In this document: one piece after another, positions 1-8,885 of the stretch
How positions within the stretch are numbered: position 1 is the first letter of the stretch
Layout: every line of letters begins with the position of its first letter
Assembly (NCBI GenBank): GCA_038131955.1
Contig: JAYPQK010000011.1
Location: 1 to 64,000, forward strand
Origin: SHAN690 sp038131955
GTDB lineage: Bacteria; Bacteroidota; Bacteroidia; Flavobacteriales_G; Salibacteraceae
Length of the DNA: 64,000 nt
Reading direction: 5' to 3'
Notes under the pieces: generated by a model
The model's database searches: none
What the model was told of the DNA's origin: nothing
The model's input: the letters and a program-made list of their open reading frames with translations, nothing else
Translations under genes and position numbers: made by a program

Positions 1-487
1 CAGTGACATCATCGTCAAATGCGGCTATGGCCCAGTGAGTCGGATGATCGTGAAGTTTCTCGACGAAGACATACCCATGTCGCATGCAGCCATCGTGGTA
101 TCCAAAACCGACGAGGATGCACAATTGGTACACTCCATCTCAGGAGAGATTAGCGAAGAGGACGGGGTTCAATCGATCGAGCTCAAGAAGTTCTTGAAAG
201 ATGTACGAAAGAATTCTTTTCGAGTCCTGCGCCATAAAGCGGATCTGGCAAAGCGCACCGAAGCGGCCGAGTTTGCTCAGTCCCTCCTCCCGCTTCATAT
301 CCCTTTCGATCAAGACTTCGATCACCGAGATAACTCAGCCCTCTACTGCTCCGAGATGGTCTACCACGTCGAACATGAGGTTTATGGCAACCAATGCTTC
401 GACGTAAATTCCATCGGCGATATCGAAGTCATGCTGTTTAACAGCATCCTCGTGCGCCCCGAATACGAAGTCATCTATTCCTGGTGA
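1..487 (+). CDS. YiiX-like permuted papain-fold amidase/peptidase, 5' end outside window
   Basis: The frame is open from base 2, and the residues before the GTG at 35 still look like family sequence (a DIIxxxGYG stretch), so the true start lies upstream and this is a partial gene. The protein resembles the YiiX/YebB group of circularly permuted NlpC/P60 papain-like enzymes: a conserved His in MSHAAIV (residue 17 counted from the GTG at 35) and a Cys in ALYCSEMV (residue 105) match the expected His and Cys of the active site. Family members cleave amide or ester bonds in the envelope or on lipids; the substrate here is unknown. The visible part has no membrane segment, and any signal peptide would be upstream of the window. 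Confidence 0.72.
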   Translation, partial: SDIIVKCGYGPVSRMIVKFLDEDIPMSHAAIVVSKTDEDAQLVHSISGEISEEDGVQSIELKKFLKDVRKNSFRVLRHKADLAKRTEAAEFAQSLLPLHIPFDQDFDHRDNSALYCSEMVYHVEHEVYGNQCFDVNSIGDIEVMLFNSILVRPEYEVIYSW

Positions 488-566
488 CAAGCCCCTCTGG
501 CTTAAAAAAACGATATACTATTCGCTGATTAATCGTAATTTTCAGCCTAACCCAATCAATACTAAC

Positions 567-1264
567 ATGCTACGACCTACTCTAGCCCTTCTCGGAGCAC
601 TCCTGTTCCAATGTTCCGTGTTCGCTCAAAATGACATTCATCTATACGATTTTAGAGCCGACATTCAAGACCTACTGGATAATGCCACCGAGAATTACGG
701 CATCGATGGTGCGGAGATCACGATCATCTATAACGACAGCTTTCCTGCAGAGACTTTCACCAGCGGATTAAGAACCCCAACCCAGGCCGTAGATCCGGCC
801 AGACCTTGGCACTTTGCCGGGGCAACTGCCCTTTAGACGACCTACCTCATTTTGGACTTGATCGAAGAAGGCGCCATTGGCATGTACGACTCCATCGGCC
901 AGCATATGAATACGACCAACCTCGGTTTGGATGGAAGCATCACCGTACATCAATTGCTTACAGCTACCAGCGTCCTAAATGAGTATTGGGTGACCAATCC
1001 AGCCTCTGACTGCTTCAATGAGATTTGGAATGACAACCCCGGTGTTCTCGGTTGTCCAGAAGACATACTCGACTGTCGACCCGCAGATAAGAGCGCTCCT
1101 GGCGAGTATGATTATAACAACATGAATTTCCTGATCATGGGCTTTCTGATCGATTCGATCACAGGAATGTCTGTGGAAGATCTGATGGCAGAAAAGATCT
1201 TCGAGCCTTATGATATGAAGAGGACCTATTTGAGTGCATGCAAGGTGGTGACCATCGATTCCAT
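567..1264 (+). pseudogene. Serine hydrolase (beta-lactamase/class C-like family), decayed
   Basis: The gene begins with a clear signal peptide (MLRPTLALLGALLFQCSVFAQ) and reads into a beta-lactamase-type serine hydrolase. An in-frame TAG at 834-836 interrupts it, and the same frame continues to about 1264. The stop falls just after the place where the SxxK motif should be: the sequence reads FAGATAL, so both the nucleophilic Ser and the Lys are gone. The later HTSG-like motif is also altered (ATSV), while the Tyr/Asn motif (YDYNNMN) and the helix around EKIFEPYDMKRTYL remain. The frame then runs out of family similarity near 1264, where histidine-kinase sequence begins in another frame. I read it as a pseudogene with nonsense, active-site and 3'-deletion lesions. 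Confidence 0.75.
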
Positions 1265-1266
1265 CA

Positions 1267-1398
1267 ATGGCAGTTGTGAAACGGCTGGTCGAACAGCACG
1301 AGGGAGAAGTTACGGTTGAAAGCGAACACAGAGTAGGTACACAATTTGAATTCAGTGTCAGAAAAGACCTGACAACGAAAAACGGTAATCGAGCATGA
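1267..1398 (+). pseudogene. Remnant of a histidine kinase C-terminus (HATPase tail)
   Basis: In the frame ending with the TGA at 1396-1398 the translation gives AVVKRLVEQHEG followed by a VTVES...GTQFEFSV stretch, the typical end of a sensor kinase ATPase domain (G2 box helix and last strands). Nothing kinase-like precedes it: upstream in this frame there is a TGA at 1249-1251, and the other frame is the decayed serine hydrolase. The last codon and stop overlap the response regulator start as ATGA (1395-1398), the usual translational coupling of a kinase with its regulator. So the 3' end of a kinase gene has been joined directly to another gene. No start codon or domain remains to make a working kinase. 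Confidence 0.7.
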
Positions 1399-1805
1399 TG
1401 AATCAACTACAATTACTACTTGCAGACGACGATGAAATGACCTTGTTCATCCATAACAAGATCATGAAGTGCTGTGAACTTCCTTGTGATGTTCACTCCT
1501 TTCAATCCGCCGAAGACTGCCTCAATCATATGGCAGCCATGGGTGAAGAAGTAGCTTTTCTTATTCTTCTCGACATCAACATGCCCGGAATGAGCGGCTG
1601 GGAAATGCTCGACAAATTGAAGGAAACTCATAGCTCTTACCAAGTTAGCGTGATCATAGCGACCTCCTCTGTTGACTTCGACGACCGCAAGAGAGCCGAA
1701 GGCTACGATTGTGTTATCGATTTCTTTGAAAAACCCTTTTCACTCGATATTTGTGAATCGCTTCGGGAACTTCCGATCTGCTCCGGTCAAATCAATTCGC
1801 ATTGA
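1395..1805 (+). CDS. Single-domain response regulator (CheY-like receiver)
   Basis: The 136-residue protein is one receiver domain with no output domain. The acidic pocket (D11-D13), phosphoacceptor D60 in LLDINMPGMSGW, the Thr at 90 in IIATSS and K113 in FFEKPFS are all present, so it should be phosphorylatable. Its start overlaps the stop of the upstream kinase remnant (ATGA), so it was the partner of that kinase; with the kinase reduced to its tail, the regulator may be orphaned or use phosphate from another source. Its TGA overlaps the TTG start of the next gene. Receivers of this type act by protein-protein contact, often within phosphorelays; the target is unknown. Confidence 0.88.
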   Translation: MMNQLQLLLADDDEMTLFIHNKIMKCCELPCDVHSFQSAEDCLNHMAAMGEEVAFLILLDINMPGMSGWEMLDKLKETHSSYQVSVIIATSSVDFDDRKRAEGYDCVIDFFEKPFSLDICESLRELPICSGQINSH

Positions 1806-2020
1806 ACGCTGAAAAAGAGATCCTCCTCAAATTGGTCACCGTAAAGATGCCCTTCGGAAAATACGAGGGCAGAAAGTTGCATCAACTACCCGTGAGTTAC
1901 CTAGAATGGTTCGCCAGAAAAGGCTTTCCTAAAGGCGCATTGGGAGAACAATTAGCTTTGGTGCATACGATCAAAACGAATGGACTCGACCACATCCTTC
2001 ATGAGCTGGAGCGACTCTAA
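1802..2020 (+). CDS. DUF3820 family small protein
   Basis: A 72-residue protein that starts at TTG 1802, overlapping the stop of the response regulator. It has the DUF3820 pattern: MPFGKYEGRKLHQLP followed by a Y-LEW segment and a Lys/Gly-rich turn (GFPKGALG). The same pattern forms the C-terminal part of the exonuclease at 51730-52518, so the family may be a small accessory module of nucleic-acid enzymes. The molecular function is not established. Its 3' end overlaps the following hydrolase gene by 20 bases, so it belongs to a tightly packed unit running through to the helicase at 2966. Confidence 0.75.
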   Translation: MNAEKEILLKLVTVKMPFGKYEGRKLHQLPVSYLEWFARKGFPKGALGEQLALVHTIKTNGLDHILHELERL

Positions 2021-2969
2021 ACCTCGAGAATATCATCCTCCCTTCCTGCATCGCTGGAGACATCTAGCGACCATCCTACCCAACCAGCTCCGCCCGATCC
2101 GGTTTGAATTCGATGAAAGACTCACCTTCGAAACACCCGATGGAGACTTCTTTCACGTAGACCACGCGAAACACGACCCCAAACGCATCGCCATCGTGAT
2201 GCATGGGCTAGAAGGGGAATCAAGATCCAATCACATCCTCGGAATGGCCAAAGCGTTGTCAATACATGGTTGGTCCATCCTAGCACCCAATCACAGGAGC
2301 TGCGGTGACATGCCGAACCGACTAGTCACGAGCTATCACAGCGGATTCACACAAGACCTTCGACAACTGATCGACGGCCTAGTTACAGATGTTAGCGTAG
2401 TGGTCATAGGGTTTAGCCTTGGAGGAAATATCGCCTTGAAATATGCCGGAGAGACTGCTCCGCCTCCACAAGTGAAATGCGTAGTGGCGATTTCCGTCCC
2501 CGTTCACCTTTCCAGCTCTGGCGTTGTCCTGGCGAAGTGGTACAACAGCATCTACCGCATTCGTTTCATGAGAAAACTCCGAAAGAAGACCATCGCCAAA
2601 TGCCAGACCTTCCCCGATGCTGGCCTCGACGAACATGCGATTCGCTCATCGAAGTATTTCAAAGAGTTTGACAATGCTTATACAGCGCCCGTACATGGCT
2701 TCAAGGACGCTGAGGACTACTACGAGAGATCAAGTGCACTTCAGTTTCTTTCTCAAATACAAACACCAACGCTGTTGATCAACGCACAAAACGATTCCTT
2801 CCTGAGCTCGCAGTGTTTTCCCGATGTGGAGGCTGCATCAAATCCAAACATTCATTACTTGAAACCTCGCTTTGGTGGACACGTTGGCTTTGCCACAGAC
2901 AATGCGATGAAGAAGGAATTCTGGCACGAACGTCAAGTCATTGATTTTATACAGACCTTTGATCCGTGA
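2001..2969 (+). CDS. YheT-like alpha/beta hydrolase
   Basis: Predicted cytosolic hydrolase of the YheT/COG0429 family. The oxyanion segment MHGLEGESRSNH, the nucleophile elbow GFSLGGN, the acid in NAQNDSFLS and a His in FGGHVGF give a complete triad. The N-terminal PPFLHRWRHLATI segment is family-typical. An ATG at 1980 is in frame, but the one at 2001 puts the start nearer the usual family start and reduces the overlap with the upstream gene from 41 to 20 bases, so I prefer 2001. The stop overlaps the GTG start of the helicase. Substrates of this family are poorly known; a role on short-chain esters is family knowledge, not shown here. Confidence 0.85.
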   Translation: MSWSDSKPREYHPPFLHRWRHLATILPNQLRPIRFEFDERLTFETPDGDFFHVDHAKHDPKRIAIVMHGLEGESRSNHILGMAKALSIHGWSILAPNHRSCGDMPNRLVTSYHSGFTQDLRQLIDGLVTDVSVVVIGFSLGGNIALKYAGETAPPPQVKCVVAISVPVHLSSSGVVLAKWYNSIYRIRFMRKLRKKTIAKCQTFPDAGLDEHAIRSSKYFKEFDNAYTAPVHGFKDAEDYYERSSALQFLSQIQTPTLLINAQNDSFLSSQCFPDVEAASNPNIHYLKPRFGGHVGFATDNAMKKEFWHERQVIDFIQTFDP

Positions 2970-4222
2970 ATTTTACAGAACTCGGCCTAGACGACCGTAT
3001 CATCGAATCCATCTCTTACATGGGATTCGACAAGGCCACCCCCATCCAAGAACAATCCATCCCCGTTATCCTTCAAAACAAGGATCTGATCGCCTGTGCG
3101 CAAACCGGAACAGGTAAGACGGCAGCCTTCATACTTCCGGTCATGCATCAATTGATGCAGCTAAAGGAACACAAAGGCATTACGACCGTAGTGATCGTCC
3201 CTACCCGCGAACTGGCCATTCAGATCGATCAGCAGATCCAAGGCTTTAGCTACTTCACTCCTGTGGCATCAAAGGCCATATACGGAGGAGGTGGTGGAGA
3301 CGATTGGGATGAAGAGAAAAAGGCTATCCAGCAAGGGGTTGACATCATCGTGGCTACTCCGGGAAAATTCATTGCCCACTTGAATATGGGCTACATGGAC
3401 CTGAGTCAGGTAGGACACGTCATTCTGGACGAAGCAGACCGCATGCTGGATATCGGCTTCTATGACGACATCATTCGCATCTTCAAGCATATGCCGGAGA
3501 AGCGACAAACGCTGATGTTCAGCGCCACCATGCCTAAGAAGATCCGCGACCTAGCCTCGCAGATCCTGAAGGCCCCTGAAGAGATCAGTATTGCCATTTC
3601 AAAACCGGCCGAAGGTGTACTTCAAGTAGCCTACCTGTGTTATGCCCCTCTGAAAGCGAAATTCATCAAGCACTTGATCGCTGAAAAACCATCGTGCAAA
3701 AGCATCATCATCTTTAGTTCGACCAAAAAAGAGGTGAGTGAGATTGTGCGCACGCTCCGCAACCCGGAGTACAAGGTTCAAGGCATCTCTTCTGACCTAG
3801 AGCAGTCGCAGCGTGAAGAGGTACTCAACAGTTTCCGTGCGAAGCAAACACGAGTACTGGTCGCTACCGATGTGGTCTCACGAGGTATCGACATCAAGGA
3901 CATCAACCTAGTCATCAATTTCAACGCGCCTAACGACGCCGAGGACTACGTACACCGCATCGGGCGGACGGCCCGCGCCGATACTACGGGTATCGCAGCC
4001 ACCCTACTCGACCCAGAGGATATGTATAAGTTCCTCAGAATCGAACGCCTCATCGAGCGCGAAGTACTTAAACTTCCTATTCCACCAGAGATCGGTGAAA
4101 GTCCTGCTTGGGACCCGAACGCGAGTTCCAAAGGCGGACGAGGAAAAGGAGGTCGCAATGGCAAGGGTGGTCGTAGCGGAAACCGTAACCGCGGAAAAGG
4201 CGGCCCTAGAAAAGACCGGTAA
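2966..4222 (+). CDS. DEAD-box ATP-dependent RNA helicase
   Basis: Complete two-domain RNA helicase of 418 residues, starting at a GTG that overlaps the previous stop (GTGA). Motifs in order: Q motif near residues 21-33, Walker A AQTGTGKT (45-52), PTRELA (79-84), TPGK (131-134), DEAD (155-158), SAT (186-188), and HRIGRTAR in the second RecA domain. The last ~33 residues are a Gly/Lys/Arg/Asn-rich basic tail that probably binds RNA non-specifically. By family it should unwind short RNA duplexes in ribosome assembly, mRNA decay or cold growth; which of these cannot be told. It converges on fhs, whose expected stop lies inside the 3' end of this gene (about 17 bases of overlap). Confidence 0.93.
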   Translation: MNFTELGLDDRIIESISYMGFDKATPIQEQSIPVILQNKDLIACAQTGTGKTAAFILPVMHQLMQLKEHKGITTVVIVPTRELAIQIDQQIQGFSYFTPVASKAIYGGGGGDDWDEEKKAIQQGVDIIVATPGKFIAHLNMGYMDLSQVGHVILDEADRMLDIGFYDDIIRIFKHMPEKRQTLMFSATMPKKIRDLASQILKAPEEISIAISKPAEGVLQVAYLCYAPLKAKFIKHLIAEKPSCKSIIIFSSTKKEVSEIVRTLRNPEYKVQGISSDLEQSQREEVLNSFRAKQTRVLVATDVVSRGIDIKDINLVINFNAPNDAEDYVHRIGRTARADTTGIAATLLDPEDMYKFLRIERLIEREVLKLPIPPEIGESPAWDPNASSKGGRGKGGRNGKGGRSGNRNRGKGGPRKDR

Positions 4223-5872
4223 TATTCCCTCTCCATCGATGTCGATGCGTTCCGCCGCCGGCGATGACGGCAAACCTGGCATGCGCATGATGTCTCCTGT
4301 GATGGGGATCAAGAAGCCCGCACCATTCGCGATCTCGATCTCACGCACCGTCACGACAAAGTCCTTGGGGCGACCCAACAACTCCGGATTGTCGCTGAGC
4401 GACTTCTGCGTCTTGGCAATACAAATGGGCAAGTTTTCCAACCCCATGTACTTGATCTTCCTCAGATCGATCTTCGAACGACCCACAAAATCCACCGCTG
4501 CGGCACCGTAGATCTTCTTGGCTACCTTCTCGATCTTGGTGGCAATGTCATCCTCGAGGTCGTACATCGGCTTAAAGCTGCCACTGAACGACTCTACCGT
4601 TTCTGCTGCTGCTTGCGCCAACTGCTCTGCTCCCTTTCCACCTTCGCCCCAAACGTTGGCTCGAATGCATTTTACTCCCAAGCTCTCGCAAGCATCGATC
4701 ACGGCTTGAATCTCCTCCCCACTATCCGTCACGAACTGATTGATCGCCACCACCGCAGGCACTCCAAACTGCCCGATATTTTCTAGGTGCTTTTTTAGAT
4801 TGGGTAGTCCAGCCTTCAAGGCATCAACATCCGGCGTATTGAGTTCCTTTAGGTCCTTGCCACCGTGGTATTTCAAGGCACGGATCGTGGTAACAAGCAC
4901 CACGGCATTAGGATTCAGTCCGGCATGACGACATTTGATATCAAAGAATTTTTCAGCACCGAGATCGAATCCAAAACCGGCTTCGGTCACGACATAATCA
5001 CTCAACGATAAGCCCATCTTGGTAGCGATCACCGAGTTGGTTCCTTGCGCAATATTGGCGAAAGGTCCGCCATGAATGATGGCAGGATTTCCCTCCAAGG
5101 TCTGAACCAAGTTTGGCTTGATGGCATCCTTCATCAGCGCCGCCATAGCACCGTGTGCTTGCAGATCACGAGCAAAGATCGGTTCACGATCCATGGTGAA
5201 ACCCACTAAGATCCTACCCATACGCTCTTTCAAGTCCTCTAAACCCTCTGCCAAGCAAAGAATTGCCATGATCTCGCTCGCCGCCGTGATATCAAAACCG
5301 GATTCTCTCGGCACGCCCATGGTGGTTCCACCCAATCCTACAACGATCTTCCTGAGCGCCCGGTCGTTCATGTCCACCACGCGCTTCCATGTCACCGTTC
5401 GCGGATCGATCATCAGGTTGTGCTGTCGTCGCTGAACGTCGTTGTCGATCATAGCCGCCAACAGGTTGTGCGCCTTTTCGATCGCGGAGAAATCTCCCGT
5501 AAAGTGAAGGTTGATGTCTTGCATCGGGAGTACTTGACTGTACCCGCCTCCCGTGGCTCCCCCTTTCATTCCAAATACCGGACCCAAAGAAGGTTCTCGA
5601 AGTACCACCGTGGTCTTCTTTCCGATCCTATTCAAGCCTTCAGACAAGCCGATCGAAACGGTGGTCTTTCCTTCACCCGCTGGTGTCGGACTTATGGCCG
5701 AGACCAAGATCAGCTTTCCGTTCTTCACTTTATTCTCATCCTTGAACGCCAACGGGATCTTGGCTTTGAACTTTCCGTACATCTCAATATCGTCCGGTGA
5801 CAATCCCAGCTTCTTGGCGATTTCCCCAATGTGATGCAGCTTGGCTTGCTTGGCAATTTCCAGGTCGGTCAT
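4206..5872 (-). CDS. fhs: Formate-tetrahydrofolate ligase with an apparent 1-nt frameshift at the 3' end
   Basis: ATP-dependent formyl-THF synthetase: makes 10-formyl-THF from formate and THF for one-carbon metabolism. The P-loop SPTPAGEGKTT (residues 61-71), the FTGDFSAI segment and the C-terminal MPGLPSSPAAERIDIDGEG region are all intact. As sequenced the frame then runs on to 4004, adding about 70 residues of antisense helicase sequence. If one G is restored in the G-run read at 4227-4229, the frame ends GEGNITGLF-stop at 4206-4208, giving 555 residues, the normal family length and ending. So there is a single-base deletion, either real or a homopolymer sequencing error. The helicase stop at 4220-4222 is not affected by it. 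Confidence 0.92.
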
Positions 5873-5968
5873 GGTTCTTTGTTTGTGCCGTAAATCTAAG
5901 TGAATCGCAGGCGTAAATCACACCCAGAGGAAAACTCACTTCAAATCTCCTTTAGTGCTGAAGCTTCC

Positions 5969-5976
5969 TACCTTTG
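5969..5976 (+). promoter_or_regulatory. TACCTTTG, Bacteroidota -7 promoter box
   Basis: Perfect TAnnTTTG box one base before the ATG at 5978. Transcription from it should begin a few bases inside the annotated mnmH start, which would favour the in-frame ATG at 6008. No clear -33 TTG was seen at the expected spacing. Confidence 0.5.
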
Positions 5977-5977
5977 T

Positions 5978-6997
5978 ATGGTGGAAAAGCGTCCCTCAGA
6001 CACCCTCATGAATGGACTTCCGACCCTTGATGTACGAACACCCAAGGAGTTTGCCCAAGGTCATACCCCTAGCGCTCTTTCATTTCCATTATTCACTGAC
6101 CTCGAACGACACGAGGTTGGCACGAAATACAAACAGGTAGGTCGCGATGAAGCAGTTCTGCTGGGCTTAGAATTCGTAGGCCCGAAGCTCGACAACTACG
6201 TCAAAGAAGCACTCAAACTCGCCCCGGAGAAGAAGGTCAACATGTATTGCTGGCGTGGCGGAATGCGAAGCGGCTCCATGGCTTGGCTGTTGCGATCAGC
6301 TGGGTTTGAGGTCAACCTGATCGAAGGAGGATACAAAGCCTGGCGAACCCAAGTCGGCGAGCTTCTATCCTCTCCATTGAAACTCATCAACTTAGGAGGA
6401 CTGACAGGAACCGGAAAAACCGATGTCTTGAAAGAACTGAGTGCTCAGGGCGAACAGGTTCTTGATCTCGAAGAACTCGCCAAGCACACCGGTTCGGCGT
6501 TCAATGCGTTTGAAGAAGAACAGCCAACTACCGAAACCTTCGAAAATGAACTCGCAGCCTCGCTGCTTCAAATGGACATGACTCAACCGATCTGGGTCGA
6601 AGACGAGAGTCGCAATATCGGCAAGGTGTTCCTTCACAACGCCTTCTTTGCTTCCAAGGATACCGCGCCCTTTGTTCTAGTAAATCGATCCAAGGAAGAA
6701 AGAGTGAAGGCCATCTGTGAGCTGTACGGCGATGTACCAAAGGAAGAATTGATTGCCTCGTTCAAAAAGATCGAACGTCGGATCGGAGGACAATACTTGA
6801 AGGCTGCTATTCAAAACATTGAGGACGGAGACCTTCCGTCCGCTGCACGGATCGCTTTACGCTACTATGACAAGGCGTACATGCATTCCATGGGGAAGAA
6901 AGATCGAAAGCCGGTGTTCTCACTAAGTTTGACCGGCAAAACCGCTACGGAAGCAGCGAAAGCATTACAAGCATGGAGGCAAAAGACGAACCTATAA
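5978..6997 (+). CDS. mnmH: tRNA 2-selenouridine synthase
   Basis: Replaces sulfur by selenium in the 2-thiouridine at the wobble position of some tRNAs, using selenophosphate from SelD. Domains: N-terminal rhodanese with the catalytic Cys in YCWRGGMRSGS (residue 91 from the 5978 start) and a P-loop domain with GGLTGTGKT (140-148). About 339 residues, normal for the family. The frame is open back to a GTG at 5900, but those residues do not look like the family; ATG 5978 and ATG 6008 are the realistic starts, and the promoter box at 5969 makes 6008 possible. The 3' end overlaps selD by 25 bases, so the two are co-transcribed. Confidence 0.92.
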   Translation: MVEKRPSDTLMNGLPTLDVRTPKEFAQGHTPSALSFPLFTDLERHEVGTKYKQVGRDEAVLLGLEFVGPKLDNYVKEALKLAPEKKVNMYCWRGGMRSGSMAWLLRSAGFEVNLIEGGYKAWRTQVGELLSSPLKLINLGGLTGTGKTDVLKELSAQGEQVLDLEELAKHTGSAFNAFEEEQPTTETFENELAASLLQMDMTQPIWVEDESRNIGKVFLHNAFFASKDTAPFVLVNRSKEERVKAICELYGDVPKEELIASFKKIERRIGGQYLKAAIQNIEDGDLPSAARIALRYYDKAYMHSMGKKDRKPVFSLSLTGKTATEAAKALQAWRQKTNL

Positions 6998-8028
6998 GAC
7001 TTACTCAATACAGCCACGGATCAGGTTGCGGTTGTAAGATCGCTCCGGCTGACCTCGAACGCATCCTCGCCAATGCCCGAACGGATCAGCAAGACCCTCG
7101 TGTTTTGATCGGAAACGGAACTTCTGACGATGCAGCTGTGATCGATCTGGGCGATGGCCGGGCCTTGATCTCTACGACGGACTTCTTCATGCCTATCGTG
7201 GATGACGCCTACGACTTCGGTCGTGTCGCCGCCACCAACGCCATCAGCGATGTGTATGCCATGGGTGGAGAGCCTCTGACCGCCATAGCGATCCTAGGAT
7301 GGCCGTTAGAGCAACTCGGAGCCGATCTAGCCGGCCGAGTACTCAAAGGCGCTAAGGCGACCTGTCAGGAGGCCGGAATAAGCCTTTCCGGAGGACACAG
7401 CATCGAAAGCAAGGAGCCGTTCTTTGGACTTTCTGTGAATGGCCTAGTCCAAAAGAATCATATTACCAGTAATGCGGGTGCCCAACCCGGCGACCTTCTT
7501 TATCTCACCAAACCGATTGGGACCGGCATTCTAGCGACCGCACTGAAACGAGGACTTCTGGATGAAGGAGACACACAGGTGCTTACCCAAACCATGAGCA
7601 AGCTCAATGCCGTTGGCACCTCACTTGGCAAGGTAGCCAGAGTGAATGCGTTGACCGATGTGACAGGGTTTGGTGTAGTGGGTCATCTGATCGAGATGTG
7701 CACGGCAGCGAATTGCTCAGCTGAGATTAACCCAGTTAGCGTTCCCCTACTCATTCCTGAGCGTTTGAATGCATTGATCTCTCAGTTTGTGATGCCAGAT
7801 AATACCATGCGCAATTTCAAGGCGTACAGTGCTCAATGCAGTAAGATGGATGCTCGCCAGCTGCAACTGCTCTGCGATCCTCAGACCAGCGGCGGCTTGC
7901 TGATATCCGTATCGCTTGAAGCGAAGGAAGAAGTAGAAAATTTACTCCAAGAGCACAATGCGTTCTATCCTCCCATCGGAAAGATCATCGCTGCCTCAGA
8001 GCCAAGAATACAGATCATTACTGCTTAG
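6973..8028 (+). CDS. selD: Selenide, water dikinase (selenophosphate synthetase)
   Basis: Makes selenophosphate from selenide and ATP. The N-terminal GSGCGCK motif carries the catalytic Cys (C19) and Lys (K22), matching Cys17/Lys20 of the E. coli enzyme; the codon is TGC, so this is the Cys form and not a selenoprotein. The PurM-like ATP-binding fold follows, with GTSDDAAV and the DFFMPIVDD metal-binding segment. 351 residues, full length. The start lies inside the end of mnmH and the stop overlaps the stop of the convergent xth by three bases. With mnmH next door and no selA/selB in the window, selenium is probably used for tRNA modification. Confidence 0.95.
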   Translation: MEAKDEPIRLTQYSHGSGCGCKIAPADLERILANARTDQQDPRVLIGNGTSDDAAVIDLGDGRALISTTDFFMPIVDDAYDFGRVAATNAISDVYAMGGEPLTAIAILGWPLEQLGADLAGRVLKGAKATCQEAGISLSGGHSIESKEPFFGLSVNGLVQKNHITSNAGAQPGDLLYLTKPIGTGILATALKRGLLDEGDTQVLTQTMSKLNAVGTSLGKVARVNALTDVTGFGVVGHLIEMCTAANCSAEINPVSVPLLIPERLNALISQFVMPDNTMRNFKAYSAQCSKMDARQLQLLCDPQTSGGLLISVSLEAKEEVENLLQEHNAFYPPIGKIIAASEPRIQIITA

Positions 8029-8783
8029 GAGAGGGTCAGTCCTACCGGACAGTGGTCACTTCCCTCTACTTCGTTCAAAATGAACGCATCATCCAAGCGA
8101 TCCTTGAGCTTTTCACTCGCGATAAAGTAATCGATACGCCAACCAATATTCCTGGCGCGAGCATTGGCACGGAAGCTCCACCAGCTGAACTTCTCCTCTT
8201 CCGGGTAAAAATGACGGAAAGTGTCGATGAATCCACCTCCTAAAAAAGCATCCATGCCGTCGATCTCCTTTTGAGTGTAACCGGGAGTCTTGTCGTAGTT
8301 AGACTTATCATTCTTGATGTCGATCGGACGGTGAGCTACGTTCAGGTCACCACACACGATGACGGGTTTGGATGCCTCGAGCTTCAAGATGTAATCGCGG
8401 AAATCCTTATCCCACTGCACGCGATAGTCAAGTCGAGCCAGTCCATTCTGAGAGTTCGGAGTATATACGGTCACCACCCAATAATCGGCGTACTCAGCTG
8501 CTAGGACCCTACCCTCTTTATCGTGCTCTTCTATGCCCATGTCCGGTATCACTTGGATCGGTTCTTCCTTGGTGAGAATGGCGGTTCCTGAATATCCTTT
8601 CTTTTCCGCGCTGTTGCTAAAGATGTGGTAGTCGATCCCAAAGAGCGTTTCTCTCACCTGATCGTCCTGCGCCTTTGTTTCTTGCAGACAGAGAATGTCC
8701 GGTGCCATCTCATCCAACTTCTCCATAAATCCCTTACCCGCCGCTGCGCGAATCCCGTTCACATTCCACGAAATGATCTTCAT
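8025..8783 (-). CDS. xth: Exodeoxyribonuclease III (AP endonuclease)
   Basis: Base-excision repair enzyme that cuts at abasic sites and has 3'-5' exonuclease activity. From the ATG at 8783 the protein starts MKIISWNVNGIRAA and has N7, the metal-binding Glu in LQETKA (E35), the GDLNVAH Asp/Asn pair and the C-terminal GSDHCPV His, all hallmarks of the ExoIII/EEP fold. Length 252 residues. The frame extends upstream to 8879, but those 32 extra residues are not family sequence, so the internal Met is the start. It converges on selD; the two stop codons overlap. Confidence 0.94.
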   Translation of the reverse strand: MKIISWNVNGIRAAAGKGFMEKLDEMAPDILCLQETKAQDDQVRETLFGIDYHIFSNSAEKKGYSGTAILTKEEPIQVIPDMGIEEHDKEGRVLAAEYADYWVVTVYTPNSQNGLARLDYRVQWDKDFRDYILKLEASKPVIVCGDLNVAHRPIDIKNDKSNYDKTPGYTQKEIDGMDAFLGGGFIDTFRHFYPEEEKFSWWSFRANARARNIGWRIDYFIASEKLKDRLDDAFILNEVEGSDHCPVGLTLS

Positions 8784-8885
8784 ACCTCGAATTTTGGCGT
8801 AAATGTAAATGCTCCTCATCGGGTCACCAACTGATAAGTAACGGATACGTCTATTCAGAAAGATTTCGGAGACTTGCACTTAGAA

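Noticed and set aside
490..512. Hairpin AAGCC/GGCTT followed by A-run as terminator of the first gene
   Set aside because: The run is A on the plus strand; for the minus strand the T-run would precede the stem. Five base pairs only.
4004..4205. Genuine C-terminal extension of formate-THF ligase
   Set aside because: These codons are antisense to the conserved helicase C-terminus, and a one-base correction restores the normal family ending.
5420..5834. Plus-strand ORFs inside fhs
   Set aside because: Antisense of a conserved enzyme; composition mirrors fhs codons.
6973..8028. SelD as a selenoprotein
   Set aside because: The catalytic position is coded by TGC and no in-frame TGA is present.
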